Positions 17,021 through 25,108 of a stretch of DNA of 64,000 nucleotides are shown here, one piece after another. The first letter of the stretch is position 1. Each line of letters begins with the position of its first letter. Made by a program: the position numbers and the translations under genes. The DNA lies in assembly GCA_965216035.1 (NCBI GenBank), contig CBDCFM010000016.1, positions 1 to 64,000 on the forward strand, given 5' to 3'. The stretch is from G963664115 sp965216035. Its GTDB lineage: Bacteria; Acidobacteriota; Terriglobia; 20CM-2-55-15. The notes beneath the pieces are model-generated. The model worked only from the letters and a program-made list of their open reading frames with translations. It was not told the origin of the DNA and did no database searches.

Positions 17021-18297
17021 CTGCTTTCGGCGGGTTCTTCCTTTAACACCGGAAGTGCGTTCGTGTCCCCACTCTTCGCCGGTTCCGGCGGCACATCCTT
17101 AACCTGCAGCGAGAGAATGATAACAGCCGCGGAGCATACCATGCCCGCGAAGAATGGAACGGCATGACCGAGTCGTTGAAACAACATCGTGGCAACTATA
17201 GGCGAGATCGTACGTGACATGCCTGCGAAGGCCTGAGCGGTTCCCATCGTCGTCCCCAATTCCGACTGTTCAGTCCATCTCGACGTGAGCGCCGTCGTCG
17301 AAGGAAAAGTCAGCGCCGTGCCGACGGACATGAGAGACATCAGCGCCAACAAAATCCAGAGCTCACCCGCGAAGGGAAAGCTTGAGAAACCAACAAATAG
17401 GCTGATTGCGCCCAAGCGCAGCGTCCATGTCTCGCCGAAATGACTGACAATTGGTCCGAGTAACAGTAAGCGCATTACGACCGACAGGCTGCCGAGATAC
17501 AGAAAAACGTAGCCGATGTTTCTCTCGGTGATGGCAAACTCAAAGTTGAGATATAGCGTAATAACGGAGGCGAACGCCGAGAACGCCAGCATTCCAAGAG
17601 CGTAAATCCAGACGAGGCGTGAAATCGTGCGGGTCGGGTGCTTGACGATCGTCCACGCGGTCTGCCACACCGGTCCTCGTTTTTTTATCCGGCTCTCATC
17701 GTCCACACCGGACGATTCCTGGAGCCATCCCCAGGCAAATACAATGTTCACCACGCAAAACCCAGCCGCGACCAGGCCGGGAGCCAATTGCCCCCAATAC
17801 GCCGCAGTCGACCCGATGACGGGGCCGACCATCACGCCCGCCGACGTTGCCGCCGAAAGCCAGCCCAGCGAACGCGTCCGATCCTCCGGTGGTACGATAT
17901 CGGCAACGTAGGCGTGCAGCACACCCGTTGTGCCTCCACCCGCGCCCTGAATGAACCGGGAGGCCAACAACAACCAGAAGGAATGGGCAACACCGAATAC
18001 GACGTATGAAATTGCCGCCGCAATCAAACCGACTAACAGGGCAGGGCGGCGCCCGTAGCGATCGGAGAAGCGTCCCCAGAGGGGCGCCGACATCAACTGC
18101 GCCATCGAAAAGGAAGCGATGATGACACCGATCAGCTGCGGCGAGATATCCAGATCTAAGGCGTAAAACGGCAGCAGCGGCAAAATCATCGCGAAGCCGA
18201 GCATATCGACGAATGCCACCGCAATCAGTACCGATAGGCTCCGGAACTGGGCTGACTTGGAAGATCCCGTTTTCGATTTGCTCACTGAATCAGACAA
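17017..18297 (-). CDS. MFS transporter, TetA-like drug:H+ antiporter group
   Basis: Twelve predicted membrane helices in 426 residues. The loop 2-3 motif GRFSDRYGRRPALLVG is complete, and the motif C-like GVMVGPVIGSTAAY in helix 5 points to an exporter (antiporter) rather than an importer. The N-terminus has a hydrophilic stretch before helix 1 (SLSVLIAVAFVDMLGFAMILPLLPFY). Substrate unknown. The start region lies 23 bp from a family 1 repeat, so its promoter must be inside or beyond that repeat. Confidence 0.85.
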   Translation of the reverse strand: MSDSVSKSKTGSSKSAQFRSLSVLIAVAFVDMLGFAMILPLLPFYALDLDISPQLIGVIIASFSMAQLMSAPLWGRFSDRYGRRPALLVGLIAAAISYVVFGVAHSFWLLLASRFIQGAGGGTTGVLHAYVADIVPPEDRTRSLGWLSAATSAGVMVGPVIGSTAAYWGQLAPGLVAAGFCVVNIVFAWGWLQESSGVDDESRIKKRGPVWQTAWTIVKHPTRTISRLVWIYALGMLAFSAFASVITLYLNFEFAITERNIGYVFLYLGSLSVVMRLLLLGPIVSHFGETWTLRLGAISLFVGFSSFPFAGELWILLALMSLMSVGTALTFPSTTALTSRWTEQSELGTTMGTAQAFAGMSRTISPIVATMLFQRLGHAVPFFAGMVCSAAVIILSLQVKDVPPEPAKSGDTNALPVLKEEPAESS

Positions 18298-18319
18298 GAA
18301 AAGTTCTGAATTTGGGCTC

Positions 18320-18621
18320 TAGCAGCCCGTGGCAGAAGTCCCGAGGACCGCGCGCAGGGGTCTTCGGGTTGCAGGCGCGAAGCGAGGAGTGGAGCGATGT
18401 CTTTTCATCGTGACCGACGAGGGACAAAGCCTGCGGGGCGCCTGCGGCCTCCGTTTGATACGTCGGTGGCCCCCCTGCGCCCAAAGGGTTACCGCGAAAC
18501 GGGGCCGTCTTCGTTGTCGCCGACTCCTCCCAATGAAAGCGCATTTTCTCGTCGTCGTCTCCTAGTATCCGGCCCCGTTTGGCCGTAACGCGGCCCTCGG
18601 GACTTCTGCCACGGGCTGCTA
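18320..18621 (+). repeat. MITE-like repeat family 1, copy B
   Basis: 302 bp, TA-flanked, with inverted ends GCAGCCCGTGGCAGAAGTCC. It is inverted relative to copy A and lacks some internal blocks of the longer copies. A further fragment of the repeat end (CCACGGGCTGCTA, ending at 18678) lies just beyond, and on the minus strand its TAG is the stop codon of dusB. Confidence 0.82.
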
Positions 18622-18675
18622 CTAGCCGCCCGTGGCTAGAGTCGAGTGCGGTTGCTACCAGAAGACCACGGGCTG

Positions 18676-19854
18676 CTATCCACCCGAAACCAGAGCTTCG
18701 GCGGCGACAGCGGGCGGCGTCTGATCGTCCAGATCGTCGAGATATCCCTCAGGAAGGGCGACCTGCTGGCGACCACCGCGCTTGCCTCGTTTCATCCGCA
18801 TCGCCGAAATCGGAAAGGGTTGATCCTTGTCGACCGCCCGAAAAAGATTCTCCAACTCCGCAACTGTTCTTACATGCATCATTCGGTCCCGCACGAATGA
18901 ACTGAGGCTGAAACCCTTCGTATACCAGGAAGCATGCCTACGGAAGGCGACCATGGCCGGTTTCTCGCCAAACCAATCGACAAGGCGCTCGGCATGCATG
19001 AACATAGTGTCGAGCACTTGCCCGAAACCAGGAGGGTCCCCCGGCTCGCGACCTTCGAAAGCGTCAACGAGATCGCGGAAAAGCCACGGGCGACCCAGAC
19101 ATCCCCGGCCCACAATGACACCATCGCATTTGGTCTGGCGCATCATGCGAAGAGCATCGGCGGCCTCCCAGATATCCCCGTTCCCGAGAACAGGAATGCT
19201 CACCCTGGATTTGAGTTCGCCGATAGCCTCCCACTCCGCGATCCCGCAATACAGATCCGCCGCAGTACGTGCATGGAGCCCCACGGCGGCACAACCCTCC
19301 TCCTCCGCAACTCGGCCCGATTCCAGATATGTCAAGTGATCCTGATCGATCCCCAAACGAAACTTGATCGTGACTGGGACGCCTGATGCGGACACCACCC
19401 CAGCCCGTACTATGCTCTGAAGCAATCGAGGCTTCAGCGGAATGGCCGCACCGCCTCCCTTGCGCGTCACCTTGCGGACCGGACAGCCGAAATTCATATC
19501 CAGATGGTCGATCTGACCCTCCCCCACCAATCGTTTGACCGCCTCCGATACATAGTAGGGATCTACGCCGTAGAGTTGCAGGCTGCGCGGTGTCTCGTCG
19601 GGCCCGAAATCTGCCAGTTTTAGTGTCTTCTCGCGACATTCCACCAACGGCCTCGCGCTGATCATCTCGCTCACGTACAGACCGGCGCCGAAGCTTCGAC
19701 AAATGGACCGGAAGGGATAGTTTGTCACCCCGGCCATGGGAGCCAGAACCACCGGGGGCCAAACCGTGTGATCCCCGACTTCGAGGGGCTTGAATTCCCC
19801 CTGACCCGCTAGAGGCACGCTCTGGTTCAAATCACTCTTGTAGTGCGGCTGCAT
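18676..19854 (-). CDS. dusB: tRNA-dihydrouridine synthase
   Basis: Flavin enzyme reducing uridines in the D-loop of tRNA. Features in order: VVLAPMAGVTNYPFR at the FMN site, VSEMISARPLVE, the catalytic-cysteine segment LDMNFGCPVRKVTRKGGGAA, TIKFRLGID, GLHARTA, and VLGNGDIW plus VIVGRGCLGRPWLF for phosphate binding. The open frame extends 42 codons upstream, but the ATG at 19854, with AGGA just before it, gives the family N-terminus and 392 residues. The DusB-like NifR3 group is the best match. Its stop codon TAG lies in a repeat-derived sequence. Confidence 0.92.
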   Translation of the reverse strand: MQPHYKSDLNQSVPLAGQGEFKPLEVGDHTVWPPVVLAPMAGVTNYPFRSICRSFGAGLYVSEMISARPLVECREKTLKLADFGPDETPRSLQLYGVDPYYVSEAVKRLVGEGQIDHLDMNFGCPVRKVTRKGGGAAIPLKPRLLQSIVRAGVVSASGVPVTIKFRLGIDQDHLTYLESGRVAEEEGCAAVGLHARTAADLYCGIAEWEAIGELKSRVSIPVLGNGDIWEAADALRMMRQTKCDGVIVGRGCLGRPWLFRDLVDAFEGREPGDPPGFGQVLDTMFMHAERLVDWFGEKPAMVAFRRHASWYTKGFSLSSFVRDRMMHVRTVAELENLFRAVDKDQPFPISAMRMKRGKRGGRQQVALPEGYLDDLDDQTPPAVAAEALVSGG

Positions 19855-20203
19855 TGTCCTGATATTACACCATGTCGGCACCGTGCAGTTCTCCGCTGCC
19901 GTTCGAGAACCCTGGCGGCTGGGCCGGTCGGCCAATGAAAAAACAGCCGTGATTTCTACAGTCGAAATCCCTGGATCCACCCTCGGGTCGAGTTAAACAA
20001 ATCGATGAGAATATGAAGAAGAAGTCGAGAGTTAGAGGTTTAGAGCTAAGAGATCAAAACCGTTGGCTTGAATCGATCAGGATGCCGGGACTCAAACGGA
20101 TCCTTCCAGTAGAAAAAAGAACAATGCGCCTTTGCGGCGAACAGGAGTGAGGGAATTCTTGACACGTAACTCAAAACCGCAAACTTCAAGTAGGGATGCC
20201 GAC

Positions 20204-20767
20204 CTACGACGCCAGTCCCATCGGCTCCATACACATAGCCGCAAACTTCTCCAGAGGCGAGAACACCAGCCGGAGGCGGCTTCCTGTCAGTCTTGATCCA
20301 CGATGCTCCACAATGTCGGACATCATGGTCAAAAGGCAGTCGTCGCGTAAGGTGATGTCCTCGACTGTCATGGTCTGAGCAATCGACTTCGACATCGCGA
20401 GCGCGTTCCCATCCCAGTAGTGCAGGTGTCGCTCTGAGGCGCGGTCTGATTCCAGAATAGGCGCGGCCATCTCCAGAGGGAGTCCCGGGCGGACCCGCTT
20501 CTCGTCATCTATCCAGAATACGACGGCCTTGGTCCTGGGCGGAATGGCCTTCCAGATTGCTTGGATGGAGACCGAATCCAGAGTCTGAAGGGAAACATTG
20601 GGTCGGGAGAAGGAGAACAGTTCGGCGGCTCTTTGCACCTCGGCGTTGCCTACCGCTATGAATTCTAGGTGCTGGCCATCGATTGATCGAAGCGTCTCCA
20701 GTCGCTCGTATGGCTTCTGTCCCCTGTAAATCCAGACTAGAGCCACTCTTTGATCCGCTCGATCCAT
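20204..20767 (-). CDS. Hypothetical protein, possibly a glycosyltransferase-like domain
   Basis: 187 residues without signal peptide or membrane segment. The pattern VALVWIYRG at the N-terminus and AVVFWIDDEKRVRPGLPLEMAAPIL in the middle is reminiscent of the DxD region of GT-A glycosyltransferases, followed by DGNALAMSKSI; the match is weak and the protein is shorter than such enzymes. It may be a real small protein or a remnant. A glycosyltransferase fragment lies divergently about 100 bp away. Confidence 0.4.
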   Translation of the reverse strand: MDRADQRVALVWIYRGQKPYERLETLRSIDGQHLEFIAVGNAEVQRAAELFSFSRPNVSLQTLDSVSIQAIWKAIPPRTKAVVFWIDDEKRVRPGLPLEMAAPILESDRASERHLHYWDGNALAMSKSIAQTMTVEDITLRDDCLLTMMSDIVEHRGSRLTGSRLRLVFSPLEKFAAMCMEPMGLAS

Positions 20768-20868
20768 CGTTACCTCTCCACTGGCACAAAACTGACACTC
20801 CGCACTCCCCTATCTCATCGGCGGGTGGGCCCGATGCGTGTAGTCAAAAATATGCTATTCTTGGCCGG
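20768..20868. other. Short divergent intergenic region
   Basis: About 100 bp between the hypothetical gene and the glycosyltransferase remnant. No motif that I can support. Confidence 0.3.
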
Positions 20869-21057
20869 ATGGAGCGCTTGCTGATATTGTCATCCGACAC
20901 TGGTGAAGGCCATAACTCGGCAGCTCAAGCGCTGGGGAATACCGCCCTCGCAGCAGGATGGGAGGTGTCGGTCCGGAAACCTCTGGAAGCGTCGGCCACT
21001 GGAAACCGTTCGCTAGGAAGCCTTTACAACTTCCTTTCTCAATTGCGGAGTCCGTGA
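20869..21057 (+). pseudogene. N-terminal remnant of an MGDG synthase-like glycosyltransferase
   Basis: 62 codons beginning MERLLILSSDTGEGHNSAAQALGN. The DTGEGHNSAA motif is characteristic of the N-terminal domain of monogalactosyl-/processive diacylglycerol glycosyltransferases. These enzymes are over 350 residues; here the frame ends at a TGA and runs into a tandem repeat, and no UDP-sugar domain follows. I interpret it as a truncated gene. Confidence 0.6.
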
Positions 21058-21058
21058 G

Positions 21059-21133
21059 CTGGGTCGCCCTCCCAGACTGGGTCGTCCTCCCAGAATGGGT
21101 CGCCCTCCCAGACTGGGTCGTCCTCCCAGAATG
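21059..21133 (+). repeat. 18-bp tandem repeat array
   Basis: About four units of an 18-bp sequence, TGGGTCGYCCTCCCAGAM, alternating between two versions. Each unit contains TGGG...CCCA, so each can fold into a short hairpin and the array into several alternatives. It sits immediately after the stop of the glycosyltransferase remnant. Confidence 0.85.
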
Positions 21134-21356
21134 GTATATGGCTAACGTATAGGTGTGGTTGAAGATGTCGGGTGCATAACCGGAGGCATGCACGGCATGT
21201 TCGAGCAGACGCGCCGCGCGAGCATAAGTCCGCGCCTCAAAAGCCCGGAATGCCGCTTCCTATTCCACGATGCTGGCGGTGACATGGCCCGTTTCGAAGT
21301 GCACATGGCGTCATCGCGATATAAGACGGTGATTCCTTCCAGCGATTCATGATAGT
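21134..21356 (-). pseudogene. Possible TPR-protein remnant
   Basis: On the minus strand the region translates to EAAFRAFEARTYARAARLLEHAV and NHTYTLA, resembling tetratricopeptide helices, but a TAG interrupts it (…ASIVE*EAAF) and neither end is defined. Low confidence; it may only be chance. Confidence 0.25.
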
Positions 21357-21362
21357 TATAAT
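21357..21362 (+). promoter_or_regulatory. -10 element for tRNA-Sec
   Basis: A perfect TATAAT eleven bases before the first base of the tRNA. The spacing would place the transcript start only a few bases before the mature 5' end. No good -35 is visible at 16-18 bp. Confidence 0.45.
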
Positions 21363-21372
21363 GTTCTCTGAC

Positions 21373-21470
21373 GGGAGTGAGTAGGGTCCGGTGACTCTCC
21401 TGGCCTTCAAAGCCAGCGGGATGTCGGGGAACCGGCGTCCGGTGGGTTCGACTCCCACGCACTTCCGCCA
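21373..21470 (+). tRNA. selC: tRNA-Sec (anticodon UCA)
   Basis: Selenocysteine-inserting tRNA that decodes UGA with SelB and a SECIS element. The 98-nt sequence folds as: an acceptor arm of 8 positions (GGGAGTGA against GCACTTCC, one mismatch and one G-U), an anticodon arm TGGCCTTCAAAGCCA with TCA at 21407-21409, a very long variable arm (GGATGTCGG pairing with CCGGCGTCC through wobbles), a T arm GTGGGTTCGACTCCCAC, and an encoded CCA end. The long acceptor and variable arms and UCA anticodon are diagnostic of SelC rather than tRNA-Ser or a suppressor. Confidence 0.93.
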
Positions 21471-21487
21471 AAAACGGCGGGCCCTCG

Positions 21488-21835
21488 TCAGCCTTTCAGG
21501 GAAGCGAGGGCGTCGGCCTCTTCGTCGAACGTGTCGAAGACCGTCAGAAGTTTGGTCATCTGCAACAGATCTTTCGCTTTGGCCGTCAGTTTCAGAAGCT
21601 TGACGTCACCTTGCTTGTTCTTGACCGTGGTGTAAATAGAAACGAGTTCCCCAAGCCCCGAGCTGTCAATGTAACTGACGTTGCCAAGGTCTAGTATAAT
21701 CTTCAGATCGTTATCCTCGACGGCACCCCGAATGGTGTCCCGGAGCGAAAGAACAGGTTCTCCAATCGTCAACCGACCCGACAGTTCCAGCACCATCACC
21801 CCATCTACATTGCGTGTTTTTATCGACAAGCTCAT
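21488..21835 (-). CDS. STAS-domain anti-anti-sigma factor
   Basis: 115 residues, one complete STAS domain of the SpoIIAA/RsbV type. The phosphorylation segment is NVSYIDSSGLGELV with the likely acceptor at S58. Such proteins bind and neutralise an anti-sigma kinase when unphosphorylated. No kinase or sigma factor gene is adjacent, so partner and regulon are unknown. Its end faces the tRNA-Sec gene 18 bp away. Confidence 0.9.
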   Translation of the reverse strand: MSLSIKTRNVDGVMVLELSGRLTIGEPVLSLRDTIRGAVEDNDLKIILDLGNVSYIDSSGLGELVSIYTTVKNKQGDVKLLKLTAKAKDLLQMTKLLTVFDTFDEEADALASLKG

Positions 21836-22040
21836 TCAGCCTCCTTAAAACTCTAAATAGTGCAGATAATGTGGCCGGCGCGTAGGTTAACTTCAACGAC
21901 CGACAGTTTCAAGAGCGTTTTCCACAAGAAACACTGGCTTTCGCGCATGGTTGCCGATGCACGGAAGAGGCCTGCACCTACCGCAGGGCGAGTTCCGACA
22001 GCACGGGGTGCTACTAGATTCATCAAGAAGAATCTTGATG

Positions 22041-22319
22041 TTATTCTGCAGAAATATCGACTTGACTCAGGCCTTGACTCAAGCGAGGAGGCAGCTCTCC
22101 CGGGTATCCTTCCAAAGTGCGATGCTCCTCGAAGTACTGCCCGGCATCGTTCAGCTCGGCCCGCCCCAGTGCCGTGTGGCACACTACGCAGCTACGGTCT
22201 TCCGATTCCGCTATTTCCGGCGTTCCGTACCCAGCTGGAACGAACGCGACGACTGCGACGCCGGCAATGAACACAGCCAGCAAGAATTCTTTCAAGAAAC
22301 CCTCTCCTGAACCGGGCAT
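22041..22319 (-). CDS. Small membrane-anchored or secreted CxxCH protein
   Basis: 92 residues. The N-terminal hydrophobic segment FLLAVFIAGVAVVAFVPAGYG is a signal anchor or signal peptide, followed by EDRSCVVCHTALG, a single c-type haem-binding motif. The remainder is short and acidic and I see no obvious distal Met ligand. It could be a small electron carrier. No cytochrome maturation or oxidase gene is nearby. The start codon is within 50 bp of the divergent VWFA gene. Confidence 0.6.
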   Translation of the reverse strand: MPGSGEGFLKEFLLAVFIAGVAVVAFVPAGYGTPEIAESEDRSCVVCHTALGRAELNDAGQYFEEHRTLEGYPGELPPRLSQGLSQVDISAE

Positions 22320-22389
22320 TTTCCGAGAGTCCCAGGACCCAATCAGAGCCCAATCAGTGCACTAGTTCTTGTGCTACGATACCACAAGC

Positions 22390-23463
22390 ATGTTCCCTAC
22401 ATTTAGACGCTTGCCGCCCGGTCCGGTGAGCAGTCTGGCGGCTGGCGTCGTGAGCGTGTTGGCCGCTGGCACGATGAGCATCTCAACCACCGTCGCGCAT
22501 GCTCAGGACTTCACCCTGAGTGTCGACGTCCCTGTCGTCAGCCTCGACGTGTCGGTCATTGATGAGGCTGGCCAGCCTGTAGACGGCCTGAGGCTCGAGG
22601 ACTTCGAGATCCTGGAGAACGGAGAGCCGCAAGAAGTCCGCTACTTCGGCTCGAGCACGGCCCCCTATAACGTGTACCTTCTTTTTGATAGCTCCGGCAG
22701 CACCCGGCATAAGTGGAATTTCATGCGCCGTGCGGCTGCAGGATTCATCGAATTCATAAAGCCTCAGGATCGTGTTTCGATTGGAATCTTCGATGCTCGC
22801 CTGAAAGCTCTTACGGATTGGGATGATTCTCGCGAAGACACCCTGGATGCACTGAACCCCATTTCGGAGGGCTGGACGTCAGCCGGCACGACAGAATTTT
22901 ATCGATCCGTCAAGCGTGCAATCGAACACTCATTCGATGGTATCCGGGAACGCCGCGCGATCATCGTTTTGACCGACGGCAGAGACACGTCCCTCTATAG
23001 GGAAATTATTAGCCACAATCGCGTAATGACGCCTGAGGAGGATCGGCGATTCAAAGGACTGTATCGGGCGGCTGCAGAGGAAGGTGTACCGATCTACTTC
23101 ATCGCCGTCAACACAGATCTGAATCTCGACGGAAACACCGAGGGGGCGGATGAACACCGCAATCTAGAAATTATCTATGGAGAATCTCTCGTACCCGATC
23201 AATACCTGGAGCAGGTACGGGTTCGCATGGAGCGAGCTGCCGAGATATCCGGAGGCCAGATTCTGTTTCCGAAAACTTTGGACGACATCGTCCCTATGTT
23301 TGAACAGATCGGAAGGGCCTTGGGCCACAGCTATAGTATTGGCTATGTCCCGGAAATAGAAGGACCGGACCCGGCGCTACGGCGAATCGTTGTCAAGACG
23401 GGGAACGAGGCGCACTCACTACGACAGTCTCGCGCCGGATACTATGTCACTCCTCCACAGTAG
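22390..23463 (+). CDS. Secreted VWFA-related protein (acidobacterial type)
   Basis: Signal peptide up to about TTVAHAQ, then a short beta domain (VPVVSLDVSVIDEAGQPVDG, LEDFEILENGEPQ) and a von Willebrand A domain with a MIDAS motif (YLLFDSSGSTRHKW, DxSxS) and ADGRD-like IVLTDGRDTSLY. The C-terminal segment SIGYVPEIEGPDPALRRIVVK and LRQSRAGYY is the ending seen in VWFA-related proteins that are abundant in Acidobacteriota. It probably acts in the cell envelope or outside; ligand unknown. A TTG seven codons earlier is an alternative start, but the ATG at 22390 begins the signal peptide. Confidence 0.85.
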   Translation: MFPTFRRLPPGPVSSLAAGVVSVLAAGTMSISTTVAHAQDFTLSVDVPVVSLDVSVIDEAGQPVDGLRLEDFEILENGEPQEVRYFGSSTAPYNVYLLFDSSGSTRHKWNFMRRAAAGFIEFIKPQDRVSIGIFDARLKALTDWDDSREDTLDALNPISEGWTSAGTTEFYRSVKRAIEHSFDGIRERRAIIVLTDGRDTSLYREIISHNRVMTPEEDRRFKGLYRAAAEEGVPIYFIAVNTDLNLDGNTEGADEHRNLEIIYGESLVPDQYLEQVRVRMERAAEISGGQILFPKTLDDIVPMFEQIGRALGHSYSIGYVPEIEGPDPALRRIVVKTGNEAHSLRQSRAGYYVTPPQ

Positions 23464-23524
23464 CCTCCGATGGCACGATCCGGCTGGAATGCCCGGCGAC
23501 GCGGACGACAAGGAAACCAGAAAC

Positions 23525-23561
23525 AGCGGGGAGCAAATCACTGATCGGTTCTCTCCCCGCT
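23525..23561. terminator. Hairpin between convergent genes, probable bidirectional terminator
   Basis: A 9-bp perfect stem (AGCGGGGAG pairing with CTCCCCGCT) with a 19-nt loop, between the VWFA and OmpA genes. On the plus strand an AT-rich AATATTTT follows 8 bases later. The loop is larger than usual. Confidence 0.5.
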
Positions 23562-23586
23562 CGACATCAGAATATTTTCGACTGTC

Positions 23587-24300
23587 TTAGTTAGCAGACC
23601 TAAGGACCCTGACTTCAACACGCCGATTCTGCTCGCGGCCTGCCGACGTGTCATTCCCCGCAGCCGGATTCGCTTCGCCAAGGCCAACAATTTCGATCCG
23701 GAACAACGGAACGTTCTGGCTGACCAGGTAGCGCTGTACCACAGCCGCCCGGCGTTCGCTCAGACCGATGTTGTAGTCAGCGTCACCGGTGGAATCCGTG
23801 AAGCCCTGGACTTCCAGGAAGTCTCCCTGCTGAACCTGGCCCGCGATACGGCCCAAGGTCGCCATGCCCGGATCGGATAGAACGGCGCTATTGAGCGCAA
23901 ACGCCACTGAGACCGTCTGTGCAACGGAATAATCATGCATGTTAAATGAATTAAACCGGTTCTCAAGCGCGCTCACCTGGTTTGTCGCCTGATCGGCGCT
24001 CTGCTGTGCGGCTTCGGCCGTTCGGTCCGCATCCGCAGCTGCGGCATCGGCTGCATCCGCACTTTGCTGGGCGGTCTGTGCGGCATCGTTTGCCCCGGCG
24101 ATCCCCTGTTGGGCACGGTTGTCGACCGCATCAATCCTCTCCGCTTGCTCTTCGGTCGTAGACTCCAATTCCGTTACTCGGCCTTCTACTGGTGCGATCT
24201 GGTCCCGGACATAACCCCTCGACGCACACCCAGAGAGCGTCACAACTCCAACCAGCGCGAAGATTGCCAAAAATGAGAACTGTCGATTTGAACTACACAT
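23587..24300 (-). CDS. OmpA-family peptidoglycan-associated lipoprotein
   Basis: Outer-membrane lipoprotein that binds peptidoglycan. The start ATG at 24300 gives a lipoprotein signal peptide with lipobox LSGC near residue 24 (the open frame runs 18 codons further upstream). An alanine-rich coiled coil with repeated AQQSADAADAA-like heptads spans residues about 50-110, followed by the C-terminal OmpA domain (SVAFALNSAVLSD, EVQGFTDSTGDADYNIGLSERRA, NRRVEVRVL). Similar to proteins with Lpp-like stalks. Expressed from the 24.3-24.6 kb region. Confidence 0.9.
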   Translation of the reverse strand: MCSSNRQFSFLAIFALVGVVTLSGCASRGYVRDQIAPVEGRVTELESTTEEQAERIDAVDNRAQQGIAGANDAAQTAQQSADAADAAAADADRTAEAAQQSADQATNQVSALENRFNSFNMHDYSVAQTVSVAFALNSAVLSDPGMATLGRIAGQVQQGDFLEVQGFTDSTGDADYNIGLSERRAAVVQRYLVSQNVPLFRIEIVGLGEANPAAGNDTSAGREQNRRVEVRVLRSAN

Positions 24301-24611
24301 TACCTTACCCCTTTTGAAATCAATTGATTTAGGTGCGCGTTTATCCAAGGGCATTCATCAGGAGTTCGAACCGAGACATTTAGCTCAGGATCGGGTCCCT
24401 CGTTCTGCACCAGACAACGTGAGCTCCACAGTCCGGCGTGTCGGTTCCGTGACGCCCATAAAAACAGCCCATTCTATAAGAATTAATTGCTTCACGCAAA
24501 TATAAGGAATTGCCAGTTTCTCCCGATTCGTTCCGTTTCCACACCCAATTCCGACACCCAATTCTCACACCTCAATTCACCACCCGATTCATACGGCGGG
24601 CAGCCTCTGAC
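24301..24611. other. Intergenic region upstream of the OmpA lipoprotein
   Basis: About 310 bp with an AT-rich block (ATTCTATAAGAATTAATTGC) that probably contains the lipoprotein promoter, and a short degenerate repeat of ACACCCAATTC-like units at about 24540-24580. No gene seen. Confidence 0.4.
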
Positions 24612-24893
24612 TCAGCGGCCTCGATTCACAATCTTCCTCAAGCCCGCACCCGGTGAAAACTTGGCGACCTTTCGTGCTGGGATCTTCAGGCTGTTACCTG
24701 TCTGCGGATTTCGGCCTGTTCGAGCCTTCCTTTTCCCAACCGAAAATGTGCCAAAACCGACAAGGGTCACTTTGCCGCCCTTCTTCAGCGTACCTTCAAT
24801 GCCCTTCAGAGCCGCATTCAGAGAGTTTGTGGCCTGCGTTTTCGATAGTTTCGCATCTTTAGCAATGCGTTCAACTAACTCACCCTTGTTCAC
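24612..24893 (-). CDS. HU-family DNA-binding protein
   Basis: 93-residue histone-like protein; the DNA-binding arm signature GFGTFSVGKRKARTGRNPQTG is complete, and the dimer body starts MNKGELVERIAKDAKLSKTQA. It compacts and bends DNA without strong sequence preference. HU is more likely than IHF, as there are no subunit-specific features I can identify. The start is about 130 bp from the inverted repeat of the ISKra4 element, which may have separated it from its original upstream sequence. Confidence 0.94.
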   Translation of the reverse strand: MNKGELVERIAKDAKLSKTQATNSLNAALKGIEGTLKKGGKVTLVGFGTFSVGKRKARTGRNPQTGNSLKIPARKVAKFSPGAGLRKIVNRGR

Positions 24894-25108
24894 AGCAGCC
24901 TCCTACAGAGAGTCTTGAGTCACTACCTTCTTAAGTTATGCCGGCGGGCCGTCGGATGTCCCACGACTCCGGGGCGCTGTGTACCACAGGGTGTGTGGCA
25001 AGTCAAGCCGCGGGTCCCCCCGGGGCGCACGACACGGAAGTGGTGGTGGGCGTTGACGGGTATTGCGGGGGCATCTTCTTGCGGATATAATAGTCGCAAG
25101 GAGGTTTC

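Noticed and set aside
21055..21057. TGA ending the glycosyltransferase remnant as a recoding site
   Set aside because: Sequence after it is an 18-bp repeat array with no homology to the family.
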